Source of the DNA: Alphaproteobacteria bacterium AO1-B
GTDB taxonomy: Bacteria > Pseudomonadota > Alphaproteobacteria > Rhizobiales > Stappiaceae
Assembly (NCBI GenBank): GCA_001890945.1
Contig: MLAX01000001.1
Coordinates: 1 to 64,000 of the forward strand
Length of the DNA: 64,000 nucleotides
Direction of reading: 5' to 3'
The notes under the pieces are model-generated. The model was not told where the DNA came from, ran no database searches, and worked only from the letters and a program-made list of their open reading frames with translations. Of the stretch, positions 8,558 to 16,865 are shown piece after piece. The position numbers and the translations under genes were made by a program. Each line of letters starts with the position of its first letter. The stretch's first letter is position 1.

Positions 8558-9817
8558 TCAAGGGATATTCGATACTGGGCCTGGATCGGGCCAGCGGCCA
8601 GCCGAGAGGGGCTTTATCAGCCAGAAGAGCGTGATGCCGATCAGGGAGGTGGCGATAGACAGGGCGAAGCCGGCGCCGTAATTGCCGGTCCAGTCAAAAA
8701 GCGCGGCGGAAAACCAACCGCCGACGGCACCACCCAAACCGAGCCCGATGGTTGTTGCGCCATAAATTGCGGCGACATTGTTGGGATAGAGCCTTGCAAC
8801 AAGGGCGGATACGGCCGGACCGCGCGAGCCCATTGCGGCACCAAAAACTACAACAAACCCAGCTAACACAAGAAGGTTTGGTGTTTCTTGGAGCTGCCAC
8901 AACAGAGCCACGCCGATCGCCGAGAGAATGTAGCCGACTGTCACGGAATTGCGTTGGCCAAACCGGTCACTTGCCCATCCGAAACAAACAAGGCCGACGA
9001 CAGACATCGCGCCGACAGCCCCATAACCGAAGGCGGCTATAACCGGGGTAAACCCAGCAGAAATAAGGTAGGCGACTGCCTGCAGCATTACGGACCAAAC
9101 GGTCACTGATGCGAGAAACAACGTTGCAAACAATCCCCAAAACGCGGGATGCCGCAAAACACCCGCGCCCAGACTGAAGCTGCGGTTTGCCTGGCGAGGC
9201 GGTATATGGTCAGCGCCGCCGCCGATTGTTTGCCATGGCGAGAACCAGATCACGGCGACCATTGCGAGGCTGGCCCACCCCAGGACTCCGTAGGCCGTTC
9301 GCCAGTCTGTCGCCTCAATCAGGATCTGGGTCAGGGGAACGATGACCACCATTCCCAGAGGGATCCCGGTGTAGGCAAGGGCGTTTGCCAATGTAATCCG
9401 GTGGGCAAACCAGCGGCTCACCAAACCGGATGCGACCGTCATGCCAGTTGCTGATATGCCGATACCGGTCATGATGCCGAGGCCGAGAATGGCCTGCCAG
9501 AGATGCTCCATCGTGCTTGCCAGCAAAAAGCCCAAACCAAACAGGCAAACCCCGGATGTGTAGACCGGACGGGGGCCAAACCGGTCGAAGACTATTCCGA
9601 TCACGGGTGCTGAAAATCCGATGGTGGCCATATAGGCGAAGTAGATGGTTCCGTATGTGCTCCGGCTCCAGCCAAGGTCGGTGGTGACCGGCAAAAGGAA
9701 TACGGCAAAGGTTTCGCTGACGCCGCGGGAAAAGAAATTCATTGCGGCACAAAAGATCAGAACCGCGATTGCGGATCTTGTCATTTCATGTGTGGCCGGA
9801 TCTGGCCGTTTCAGCAT
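8558..9817 (-). CDS. MFS transporter
   Basis: A 419-residue protein with about 12 hydrophobic segments in two six-helix halves. The loop between helices 2 and 3 reads GIVFDRFGPRPVY, the MFS signature, and is echoed in the second half by GWASDRFGQRN. The style resembles monocarboxylate permeases of the OFA group. It lies 28 bp downstream of dctM and 56 bp upstream of the maoC gene in the same direction, so it may move a related acid or export a product. Specificity cannot be read. Confidence 0.88.
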   Translation of the reverse strand: MLKRPDPATHEMTRSAIAVLIFCAAMNFFSRGVSETFAVFLLPVTTDLGWSRSTYGTIYFAYMATIGFSAPVIGIVFDRFGPRPVYTSGVCLFGLGFLLASTMEHLWQAILGLGIMTGIGISATGMTVASGLVSRWFAHRITLANALAYTGIPLGMVVIVPLTQILIEATDWRTAYGVLGWASLAMVAVIWFSPWQTIGGGADHIPPRQANRSFSLGAGVLRHPAFWGLFATLFLASVTVWSVMLQAVAYLISAGFTPVIAAFGYGAVGAMSVVGLVCFGWASDRFGQRNSVTVGYILSAIGVALLWQLQETPNLLVLAGFVVVFGAAMGSRGPAVSALVARLYPNNVAAIYGATTIGLGLGGAVGGWFSAALFDWTGNYGAGFALSIATSLIGITLFWLIKPLSAGRWPDPGPVSNIP

Positions 9818-9845
9818 GCTTGAGGCTCCAATCGGTCCACGCGGC

Positions 9846-11255
9846 CTAGTTCATCATGCTTGGAAGCCAAGTGATAATCTGAGGAAAGAAGATGAGGCCG
9901 GCGATTGTCAGAACGTCTGAGATGAAAAACAGGAAGATGCCACGAAAGACGTCAGAGAGCGGGATGTCGGGGCGCACGCCGTTAACGACAAAACAATTGA
10001 TGCCAATTGGAGGCGTGATAAGGCAGACTTCGGCCATTTTCACCACGATGATCCCAAACCAAATGCTGGCCTGTGTCCCGCTCATGCCGAAGGCGCTGTC
10101 GGCTGCGGTGACATCAGGTCCGCCATTCAGAGCCATGACGGCCGGATAAACAACGGGCAAAGTCAAAAGCAGAAGCCCGATGGCATCCATGAACATGCCG
10201 AGGATCACGTATCCCAACAAAATGGCGGCAAGGATCAGATAAGGATCGGCATCAAAGGACAAGATCCAGTTGGCAAACGTTTCCGGCAGGCCGGAAAACC
10301 CTAAAAATCGGCCAAAAATCAGGACGCCCCAAATCAATGAGAAGATCATCACCACCAGCTTGGACGTTTCCATCAGGGCGGCCTTGAGGCTTGGCCAGCG
10401 CATCCCGTTGATCCAGGCCATGACCAGAACCACGAATGCCCCAAGCGCTCCGGCTTCGGTAGGGGCAGCCCAGCCGGTGTAGATCGCGCTGACGATAATC
10501 CCGACCACGGCTGCGATCGGTAAAACGCCCGGCAAGGATTGAAACCGTTCCCGCCAGCTTACGCCGCGCACGGACGGGCCGGCTTCGGGGCGGAATTTGG
10601 CCCAGAGCACAATAATCGCGGCATAAATCGCTGCGGAGAACAGACCAGGCAAGAAGCCCGCGAGCAGCAGCGCTCCGACCGATTCTTCAACGATGATGGC
10701 ATAGATGACCAAGATCGCTGATGGTGGGATCAGGGAGGCGAGCGTTCCCCCGGCTGCGACAACGCCGGCGGCGAGCGGGCGGTCATAACCGGCCTTGAGC
10801 ATTTCCGGGATCGCGACGCGGGCAAACACCGCTGTCGTTGCGGTCGAGGCGCCGGAAACGGCGGCAAAGCCTGCCGTTGCAAAGACGGTTGCAACAGCGA
10901 GACCACCCGGCAGCCAACCAATCCAGGCTCGTGCAGCTGCAAAGAGCTGCGCCGTCATGCCGGCATGGAACGCAAGATACCCAATAAGGATGAAAACCGG
11001 GATCAGCCCGAGAACAAAACTGACGGATTTTGAGTGCGGGATGGAGCCGATACTGCCGGCCGCCGCATGCCATCCGATGAGTTCGACAAGCCCGATCAAT
11101 CCGACCAGCCCGGCCGCGAAGACGACCCGGACACCGATCAGAACAAAAACCAGCAAAAGCCCCATGCAGATAACGCCGACAAGCGCCGGATTGCTGTAAC
11201 CAATCCCGAAGAAAACACCGGGTGCACCGCTTGTGAGGGTTTCAAGGAAACTTAT
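9846..11255 (-). CDS. dctM: TRAP transporter large membrane subunit DctM (cluster I)
   Basis: The large (about 12-helix) permease subunit of a tripartite ATP-independent periplasmic transporter, which uses the Na+ or H+ gradient to import organic acids bound by DctP. Motifs such as AAGGTLASLIPPSAILVIYA and LITPPIGINCFVVNG mark the family. The first ATG is at 11165, but it has no Shine-Dalgarno, and the homologous second DctM here (25181-26524) starts about nine residues earlier in the alignment. The frame is open upstream to a TGA with no ATG, GTG or TTG. AGGAGG followed by six bases and an ATA codon at 11255, overlapping the dctQ stop, suggests a non-standard start, so 11255 is used; with 11165 the protein is 439 residues. 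Confidence 0.85.
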   Translation of the reverse strand: MSFLETLTSGAPGVFFGIGYSNPALVGVICMGLLLVFVLIGVRVVFAAGLVGLIGLVELIGWHAAAGSIGSIPHSKSVSFVLGLIPVFILIGYLAFHAGMTAQLFAAARAWIGWLPGGLAVATVFATAGFAAVSGASTATTAVFARVAIPEMLKAGYDRPLAAGVVAAGGTLASLIPPSAILVIYAIIVEESVGALLLAGFLPGLFSAAIYAAIIVLWAKFRPEAGPSVRGVSWRERFQSLPGVLPIAAVVGIIVSAIYTGWAAPTEAGALGAFVVLVMAWINGMRWPSLKAALMETSKLVVMIFSLIWGVLIFGRFLGFSGLPETFANWILSFDADPYLILAAILLGYVILGMFMDAIGLLLLTLPVVYPAVMALNGGPDVTAADSAFGMSGTQASIWFGIIVVKMAEVCLITPPIGINCFVVNGVRPDIPLSDVFRGIFLFFISDVLTIAGLIFFPQIITWLPSMMN

Positions 11256-11851
11256 TTTCTGCCTCCTGCACTGGAGGCTTCATCCTGGGCGTGATCGGCA
11301 GCGGTCTTGATGACCGGCACCGCGACCGGATCCGCCTTGGGCCAGATGAACAGGCGCAAAAAGCCGATAAGTTGCAGGTTCAAACGCAGGAACCAGATGG
11401 AAAAGGCGAACGGGACCAGAAGTTTCGATGGCCACGTTGGAATTCCGTAGTCGTATGTGACGTCGCCAACCTCGAAGGAGCTGTAAAAAAAGCTCCAGCT
11501 GTAGCGGATGAGAACAGCAATGAGGATCATGCCGAGCAAGGTGGCGACCGCCTCCAGAAACCAGCGCATGCGCCCGTGTGCAGCGCCCACCAGCATGTCC
11601 ATCCGGATATGCGCGCCATACCGCTGTGCATAAGCCACGCCGAGGAACGCAAATACGGCGATTGCCTGCTCGGATGCTTCCAGAAAACCCGGGATCGGAT
11701 ACCCCGCGAGCCGGCAGAAGATCTGGAATGTCGTCACCAGCATCACGATGAAGATTGTCAAAGCCGCGATGATATTGAGCGTGTCTTCAACCGCACCCAA
11801 TCCGCGGTTCATCGACAATAAAAGGGCGCCGCTGCCATGTGTTCCTGTCAT
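11252..11851 (-). CDS. dctQ: TRAP transporter small membrane subunit DctQ (cluster I)
   Basis: A 199-residue protein with four hydrophobic segments (the first about residues 27-47, IIAALTIFIVMLVTTFQIFCR), as expected of DctQ, which anchors and supports the DctM subunit. The segment VAYAQRYGAHIRMDML is typical of the family (pattern G-x-x-x-R-x-D). The start at 11851 lacks a clear Shine-Dalgarno; Met14 is an alternative. It follows dctP after 133 bp containing a hairpin and abuts dctM. Confidence 0.88.
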   Translation of the reverse strand: MTGTHGSGALLLSMNRGLGAVEDTLNIIAALTIFIVMLVTTFQIFCRLAGYPIPGFLEASEQAIAVFAFLGVAYAQRYGAHIRMDMLVGAAHGRMRWFLEAVATLLGMILIAVLIRYSWSFFYSSFEVGDVTYDYGIPTWPSKLLVPFAFSIWFLRLNLQLIGFLRLFIWPKADPVAVPVIKTAADHAQDEASSAGGRK

Positions 11852-11948
11852 GGGAAATCAGGTTCCGAAGCTGGTCAGATTGCGGGAAGGGGGCTGTTCA
11901 CGCGTGCCGGTGATGTGACCCAGGACGCAGGAATTGAAAATTGTAAGG

Positions 11949-11975
11949 AAGGCACCGATTCGGACCGGTGCCTTT
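11949..11975 (-). terminator. Intercistronic hairpin between dctP and dctQ
   Basis: AAGGCACCG and CGGTGCCTT form a 9-bp stem 10 bases after the dctP stop codon on the minus strand. The T tract after it is poor, so it looks like a partial terminator or RNA-stabilising element rather than a full stop. Such a hairpin would let the periplasmic binding protein be made in excess over DctQM, a known arrangement in binding-protein operons. Confidence 0.6.
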
Positions 11976-11984
11976 CAAGGTGTG

Positions 11985-13022
11985 TTAGCTGCCGCTGCCG
12001 GCATTCAGAACCGTGTCCAGGACGCCTTGTGCGTCAAAGCTTTCCTGATTGTCTGAAACCCATTGGCGCCAGATGGGCTCGCCAGCAACGTTTTGGAACT
12101 CTTGACGGGTTGCCGGGTCGTAGGTGACTTCGGTCAGAGCCTCCTGAAAAATCGGGAGATACTTCTCGTCGGCTTTGCCATAAATCTCGCGATAGACTTC
12201 ATCGACCTCGGGTTTCAGAGACGCGAGCAGATCCTTGTATTGATCTGGAAGGCTTTCATAGGACGTCTTGTTCAGAACGATCGGGCAATCGGCCGTTCCG
12301 GGCTTCAGGTTTCCCGTGAACCAGCTCGCCACTTCCTGCAGTTTGTAGGCACCATGCGCATACGTGAAAGGAAAGGAGACCGCGTCGGCAATGCCGCGCT
12401 GAAGCGCCGTGTAAACTTCCGTTGCTGGCATGGACTGACGCACTGCGCCGAGTTTTTCCATGGCCAGGCCAACACCGCCGCCGGCGCGCACCCGCAGGCC
12501 GTTCCAATCCTCGAGGGTTTTCGGCGGCTCACCAGTTCCCATGAATTCATACTGGGGCAAGTGCGTCGACGCATAGCTGATGGCGTTCCATTTCTCCAGA
12601 TCGGACACGGTAACGGGATGCTGATAAAGCGCATCGCGCACGGCAATCGATGTGTCGAAGTCCTTGATCGGCAGGAATGGCAGGCTCATGACCATCAAGG
12701 CAGGTGTTTTTGCCGGATGGTAGAAATTGCAGACAATCGCAGCTTCAAAGGCATTGACCCTCATGCCGTCGAGGTTCTCTTTCGCTTTGGACAGCTGATC
12801 GCCGTAAAAGATCTTGAGTTGGAACTTTCCGCCAGTCTCTTCGGCAAGCCGCGCGGCTAGGTGTTCCGGGCCGGCTGTCAGGGCCCGCGATTTGCCCCAA
12901 ACAGAGAATTTCCAGAAGACTGGCGGGCCATCAACATTTGCAGCCATGACCGGTTGCTGCATGAGCACTGCAAATAAACCGGCAGCAACAGCACCGCAGA
13001 CCGCGTTTTTGATGCGTTTCAT
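11985..13022 (-). CDS. dctP: TRAP transporter periplasmic binding protein DctP (cluster I)
   Basis: A 345-residue solute receptor. Residues 1 to about 27 form a Sec signal peptide (MKRIKNAVCGAVAAGLFAVL then a VMA-A cleavage site). The mature part has the DctP fold, with the segment LRVRAGGGVG containing the Arg that usually pairs with the ligand carboxylate. It is first in the operon, preceded by GGGAGGAAA. The family binds organic acids. The flanking CoA-transferases and dehydrogenases suggest the ligand is the acid broken down by the operon at 14430, an inference from context. Confidence 0.9.
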   Translation of the reverse strand: MKRIKNAVCGAVAAGLFAVLMQQPVMAANVDGPPVFWKFSVWGKSRALTAGPEHLAARLAEETGGKFQLKIFYGDQLSKAKENLDGMRVNAFEAAIVCNFYHPAKTPALMVMSLPFLPIKDFDTSIAVRDALYQHPVTVSDLEKWNAISYASTHLPQYEFMGTGEPPKTLEDWNGLRVRAGGGVGLAMEKLGAVRQSMPATEVYTALQRGIADAVSFPFTYAHGAYKLQEVASWFTGNLKPGTADCPIVLNKTSYESLPDQYKDLLASLKPEVDEVYREIYGKADEKYLPIFQEALTEVTYDPATRQEFQNVAGEPIWRQWVSDNQESFDAQGVLDTVLNAGSGS

Positions 13023-13456
13023 CTTTTTCCTCCCAATTGAGATCCACCCAACATGGGTGCCCGGGCTCAGCGCCCGTCCTCTTGCCTGCCGGCCTTCTCT
13101 TGAGGCGGATATCGGCTGAGCAAGGGCAGTATCATTACATTGTTCTTATTTATGGACTAAATGATCATATATCGAGACATATGTCTAGCCAGCTTTTTTG
13201 ACCTTCAGCCCGTCCGGTCACCGGCAAGGAGTATTTTCCGCAGGACTGGGAATTCACCTTTGGCAAAAAATGAAATGAAAATAGCAAGTTATGGGATCGA
13301 TAAGAGCGTAGCCCCGACCGATAATCGGAATGCGTGAATGCACCGGCCGCTAAAGCCTATCGTACGTTAGGAGTGGTGGCGGGTGCAGGCGTGGCGCGCA
13401 GGCGGCAAACGGTCGGTTCTTCGAACGTGCCTGTTTCCGGCGGTGGATCGCCTGGA
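13023..13456. other. Non-coding stretch with the dctP promoter
   Basis: 434 bp between dctP and the end of the IclR gene. The part nearest dctP is AT-rich at about 13130-13190 and contains the repeated operator-like element described separately, plus a perfect 12-bp palindrome AGACATATGTCT at 13175-13186. The rest (13200-13456) shows no convincing gene, RNA or repeat. Confidence 0.6.
13152..13181. promoter_or_regulatory. Operator-like element, copy 1 (dctP side)
   Basis: The 30-bp element ATGGACT-N7-CATATAT-N2-AGACATA lies 130 bp upstream of dctP. A second copy with the same three 7-bp blocks at identical spacing lies before the CoA-transferase gene at 14383-14412. Both flank the IclR regulator gene, so this is probably its binding site. 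In this copy the last block extends into the perfect palindrome AGACATATGTCT. Confidence 0.6.
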
Positions 13457-14227
13457 TTATTTGCTGGCCGCAATCAGACCGGATATGATTTCGCTGCCTG
13501 CAAACCCGAATTCTGAAGTCAGCCTTTGCAAAGTGGCGGCAACATCGGCGCACCTGTCTTCAAGCCGGTACTGCGGGCCGGCAACAACAACGGCAAATCT
13601 GCGGTCATCGACCATGACCGGAATGGCAATTGCTGCAAGGTCCGCACTGTATTCGCGAATACTCTGATACCAGCCGCGATCCCTGGATTTTGCAAGTGCC
13701 GCTTCAACGTCTTCAGCTGTCATCAGGGCGTTTGCACCATACCGGTCAAAGGAGACCTTGCTCAAAAGGGCCGCGCGCTCGGCTTCTGAATAGAGAGATA
13801 AAAGCGCGCGCCCGGAAGCCCCGGCATGGATCGGGATCCGCATGCCCACATGCGCTGCGTAGCGGATGGGGGACGGGGATTCGATGACATCGAGATAAAC
13901 GGAAAACCGTCCTGCAGGCGCAGCCAGGATGGCCGTTTCGCCGGTTTCATCAGCAAGTTTCCGCAACAATTCTGCCAGCCGTTCATTGAGCGGATCCGCC
14001 GACATGATGCTTTCAGCAACACTGGCAAGTCTTGGCGTTGGATAGTAGCCGCCGCGCCGCGCAGGCTCATACATGTAGCCGCGTTCCACCAATGTGTTCA
14101 AAATATTGTATGCGCTCGATCGCGGCCAGCCGAAATGCTGCTGAAGTTCCGCCAGGCTGGCCGGTTTTTTGGTGCGGGCGAAATACTCGATCAGATCGAG
14201 TGCATTCTGGATCTGTTTAACAGCCAT
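13457..14227 (-). CDS. IclR-family transcriptional regulator
   Basis: A 256-residue regulator with a winged helix at about residues 1-65 (MAVKQIQNALDLIEYFART, then a recognition helix around WPRSSAYNIL) and the IclR effector-binding domain after it (AHVGMRIPIHAGASGRALLS). The ATG at 14227 is chosen over one 51 bases upstream because the protein then starts like other family members. It is transcribed away from the acyl-CoA operon, with the shared intergenic region holding an operator-like element, and towards the TRAP operon. It probably senses the TRAP substrate or its CoA ester and controls both arms. Confidence 0.9.
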   Translation of the reverse strand: MAVKQIQNALDLIEYFARTKKPASLAELQQHFGWPRSSAYNILNTLVERGYMYEPARRGGYYPTPRLASVAESIMSADPLNERLAELLRKLADETGETAILAAPAGRFSVYLDVIESPSPIRYAAHVGMRIPIHAGASGRALLSLYSEAERAALLSKVSFDRYGANALMTAEDVEAALAKSRDRGWYQSIREYSADLAAIAIPVMVDDRRFAVVVAGPQYRLEDRCADVAATLQRLTSEFGFAGSEIISGLIAASK

Positions 14228-14364
14228 GGGGCACGGTCTTTTGTTGCAAGGCGTTGATTCCGCAGCGTGTCGGCGCAACCGGGCAGCCTGTCGAAGTCTT
14301 CATTTCTGGTCTCGGTCTTCTATCGCGCTTTCCCACAAAACGCGAGCAATCATCGATGATTGGC

Positions 14365-14395
14365 TTGACAATGTTTCAATATATGGACTTATTAT
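14365..14395 (+). promoter_or_regulatory. Candidate sigma-70 promoter of the cluster I acyl-CoA operon
   Basis: A consensus -35 box TTGACA at 14365-14370 is followed after 18-19 bases by TTATTA/TATTAT at 14389-14395. The CoA-transferase start is at 14430. The -10 region lies inside the operator-like element at 14383-14412, so a bound regulator would block polymerase. Confidence 0.5.
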
Positions 14396-14412
14396 TCATA
14401 TATGTAGACATA
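14383..14412. promoter_or_regulatory. Operator-like element, copy 2 (CoA-transferase side)
   Basis: Second copy of ATGGACT-N7-CATATAT-N2-AGACATA, identical in all three 7-bp blocks to the copy at 13152-13181. It overlaps the predicted -10 box and ends 17 bases before the CoA-transferase start codon, a position suited to repression by the adjacent IclR protein. Confidence 0.6.
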
Positions 14413-14429
14413 AGCCAAGGTTTTTTCGC

Positions 14430-15647
14430 ATGGGCCCTTTGGAAGGCATACGCGTCATAGACATGTCGGCGGTGCTCGCCGGACCGGTTGCGACGCAGAC
14501 GCTGGGCGACTTCGGCGCCGACGTCATCAAGATTGAATCCCCGGCAGGTGACATGTTGCGCCAGGTGGGACCAATGCGGTCAGCGGCCATGGGCCCGCTT
14601 TATATGAATGCCAACTACAACAAGCGTTCCGTTTGCCTTGACCTGAAAACGGAAGATGGCCGCGAGGTCTTGCTGGGCCTGATCCGGACCGCCGATATCT
14701 TCGTCACCAACAGCCGTCCGAAAGCGATGATGCGCTTGGGCCTCTCCTACGACACCATTCAGGCGGTCAAACCGGACATAATCTACACGGCGCTGCTCGG
14801 ATTTGATGAGGATGGCCGGTATTCGGGACGGCCTGCCTATGATGATCTCATCCAGGGTGCTGTCGGGCTGCCGTTTCTTCAGGCCAAGGCGAGCGGCGGG
14901 GTGCCGCGCTATTTCCCGAATGCAATTGCCGACCGGGCATTTGGTTTGGCCGCTGCCAACGCGATTCTTGCGGCGCTCGTTCACAAGGGCCGGACCGGTG
15001 AGGGGCAGCAGATCAGCATTCCGATGTTTGAGACTGTCGCGAATTTCGTTCTCGGGGATCATCTGGGCGGCCTATCTTTTGAACCACCACTAGATGCGGG
15101 CGGATACCATCGTCTCACGTCGAAAGCCCGCAGGCCGTTGCGCACGAAAGACGGCTACATTTGCCTGCTTCTTTATTCCGATGCGCAGTGGGGCCGGTTT
15201 CTGGATGTCACAGGAAAGCCAGCCGTTCTGTCGGCTGACAACAGGTTCTCCTCTTTCACCGGGCGGCAAGAGCACTTTGACGATCTCTGCAAAGCTGTCA
15301 GTGAAGTCACCAAGACGAAAACCAGCAGCGAATGGCTCGCTCTGCTTGAGACCGCGGACATCCCGGTTATGCCGATGCACTCCATTGAGAGCCTGCTGGA
15401 CGACCCGCATCTCAACGATGTCGGCTTTTTCGAGACGTACGATCACCCAAGCGAAGGCCGAATGCGGCGCACGAAAGTGCCGACCAGATGGTCCCGGACA
15501 CCGTCAAGCAAACGCCGGCCACCGCCAAACCTTGGCGAGCATACCGTTGAAGTTCTGAAGGAAACCGGGCTCAGCGAAGACACGATCTACGAATTGCTGC
15601 AGTCGGGGATTGTTTCCGCTCCTGCGTTTGAACCGGTTCCAGCTTGA
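14430..15647 (+). CDS. Family III CoA-transferase (CaiB/BaiF type)
   Basis: A 405-residue enzyme of the formyl-CoA transferase/CaiB family, which moves CoA from one acyl-CoA to another acid. The N terminus GIRVIDMSAVLAGPVATQ and DFGADVIKIESP are family hallmarks, as is the segment containing QQISIPMFETVANFV. The frame is open 87 codons further upstream, but ATG 14430 gives the normal start and has AAGG nine bases before it. It opens the plus-strand acyl-CoA operon directly behind the operator and is followed 7 bp later by an acyl-CoA dehydrogenase. A likely role is activating the imported acid. Confidence 0.9.
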   Translation: MGPLEGIRVIDMSAVLAGPVATQTLGDFGADVIKIESPAGDMLRQVGPMRSAAMGPLYMNANYNKRSVCLDLKTEDGREVLLGLIRTADIFVTNSRPKAMMRLGLSYDTIQAVKPDIIYTALLGFDEDGRYSGRPAYDDLIQGAVGLPFLQAKASGGVPRYFPNAIADRAFGLAAANAILAALVHKGRTGEGQQISIPMFETVANFVLGDHLGGLSFEPPLDAGGYHRLTSKARRPLRTKDGYICLLLYSDAQWGRFLDVTGKPAVLSADNRFSSFTGRQEHFDDLCKAVSEVTKTKTSSEWLALLETADIPVMPMHSIESLLDDPHLNDVGFFETYDHPSEGRMRRTKVPTRWSRTPSSKRRPPPNLGEHTVEVLKETGLSEDTIYELLQSGIVSAPAFEPVPA

Positions 15648-15654
15648 CGCGACA

Positions 15655-16821
15655 ATGGATATCCAGCTTTCCCCCGATAGAACGGCCATTCAGGATGCAA
15701 TCGCGAGCCTCTGCAGCCAATTCGATGACGTCTACTGGCTCGAAAAAGACAAGACTGGCGGCTTTCCAACCGAGCTTTTTCAGGCCCTGGCCCAGGCGGG
15801 CTGGCTTGGCATTTGTATCCCTGAAGCTTATGGCGGCGCAGGCCTTGGGATTACTGAGGCTGCCATCATGATGCGCACGATTGCCGAATCCGGGGCCGGG
15901 CTCTCTGGCGCCTCTGCCGTGCATATGAACATCTTCGGTCTTTCGCCGGTGGTTGTATTCGGCACCGACGAGCAGAAGAGGCGCATGTTGCCGCCGGTCG
16001 TCGCGGGTCAGGAACGTACGTGCTTCGCTGTCACCGAGCCCAACACCGGTTTGAACACGACTCATCTGAAAACGGCCGCCCGGCGTCAAGGAGACCGTTA
16101 TCTGGTTAATGGTCAAAAGGTTTGGATCTCGACGGCACAGGTCGCGGAAAAAATCCTTCTTCTGGCCCGCACAACACCGCTGGAAGAGGTCGAAAAACCG
16201 ACTCAAGGGCTCAGCCTGTTCTACACCGATTTCAACCGTGACCAGATTGCGGTCCGGGAGATCGACAAGATGGGCCGGAAGCCGGTCGATTGTAATGAAC
16301 TCTTCTTCGAGGATTTCGAGATCCCGGCGGAAAATCTCATTGGAGATGAAGGCGAAGGGTTCCGGGCGATCCTGCACGGCATGAACCCGGAACGGATCCT
16401 GATCGGATCGGAAGCCATTGGTCTGGGCCATGCGGCGCTGCGCAAGGCTTGCGCTTATGCCAAGGAACGCGTCGTCTTTGACCGGCAGATCGGTCAGAAC
16501 CAGGGCATCCAGCACCCGCTCGCGCGCAACTGGATGATGCTGGAATCCGCCTGGCTGATGGCGCTGGAAGCTGCCCGCCAATATGACGCTGGCTTGCCCT
16601 GCGGCCCGGCGGCCAATGCCACAAAGTATCTGGGTTCGGAAGCCGGGTTTGAGGCTTGCCAGCAGGCGGTCATGACCCATGGCGGGTTCGGGTATGCCCG
16701 GGAATATCATGTCGAGCGGTACATGCGCGAGGCCATGATCCCCCGGCTCGCGCCGGTCAGTCAGCAGCTGATCCTTTGCCATATCGCCGAACGGGTTCTG
16801 GGGCTGCCGAAGTCCTATTGA
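15655..16821 (+). CDS. Acyl-CoA dehydrogenase
   Basis: A 388-residue FAD enzyme that forms the 2,3-double bond of an acyl-CoA. The N-terminal helical, middle beta (CFAVTEPNTGLNTTHLKTAA) and C-terminal helical domains are all present; the FAD-binding region VFDRQIGQNQGIQHPLA and the C-terminal MTHGGFGYAREYHVERYMRE are typical. ATG 15655 is chosen over an open extension of 15 codons. It lies 7 bp after the CoA-transferase gene and 44 bp before the AidB-like pair. The acyl chain it uses cannot be told from sequence. Confidence 0.92.
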   Translation: MDIQLSPDRTAIQDAIASLCSQFDDVYWLEKDKTGGFPTELFQALAQAGWLGICIPEAYGGAGLGITEAAIMMRTIAESGAGLSGASAVHMNIFGLSPVVVFGTDEQKRRMLPPVVAGQERTCFAVTEPNTGLNTTHLKTAARRQGDRYLVNGQKVWISTAQVAEKILLLARTTPLEEVEKPTQGLSLFYTDFNRDQIAVREIDKMGRKPVDCNELFFEDFEIPAENLIGDEGEGFRAILHGMNPERILIGSEAIGLGHAALRKACAYAKERVVFDRQIGQNQGIQHPLARNWMMLESAWLMALEAARQYDAGLPCGPAANATKYLGSEAGFEACQQAVMTHGGFGYAREYHVERYMREAMIPRLAPVSQQLILCHIAERVLGLPKSY

Positions 16822-16865
16822 GTTCAGATTTTTTACCGCGCCCTTTTGTTTTGGAGACTGCGTTC

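Noticed and set aside
12063..12860. A 265-residue plus-strand frame opposite dctP
   Set aside because: No signal, motif or ribosome site, and it is fully inside a well-supported dctP gene.
15571..16782. A 403-residue open frame on the minus strand
   Set aside because: It mirrors the acyl-CoA dehydrogenase gene at 15655-16821, shows no protein-family motif and lacks a ribosome site. In GC-rich genes the opposite frame is often open.
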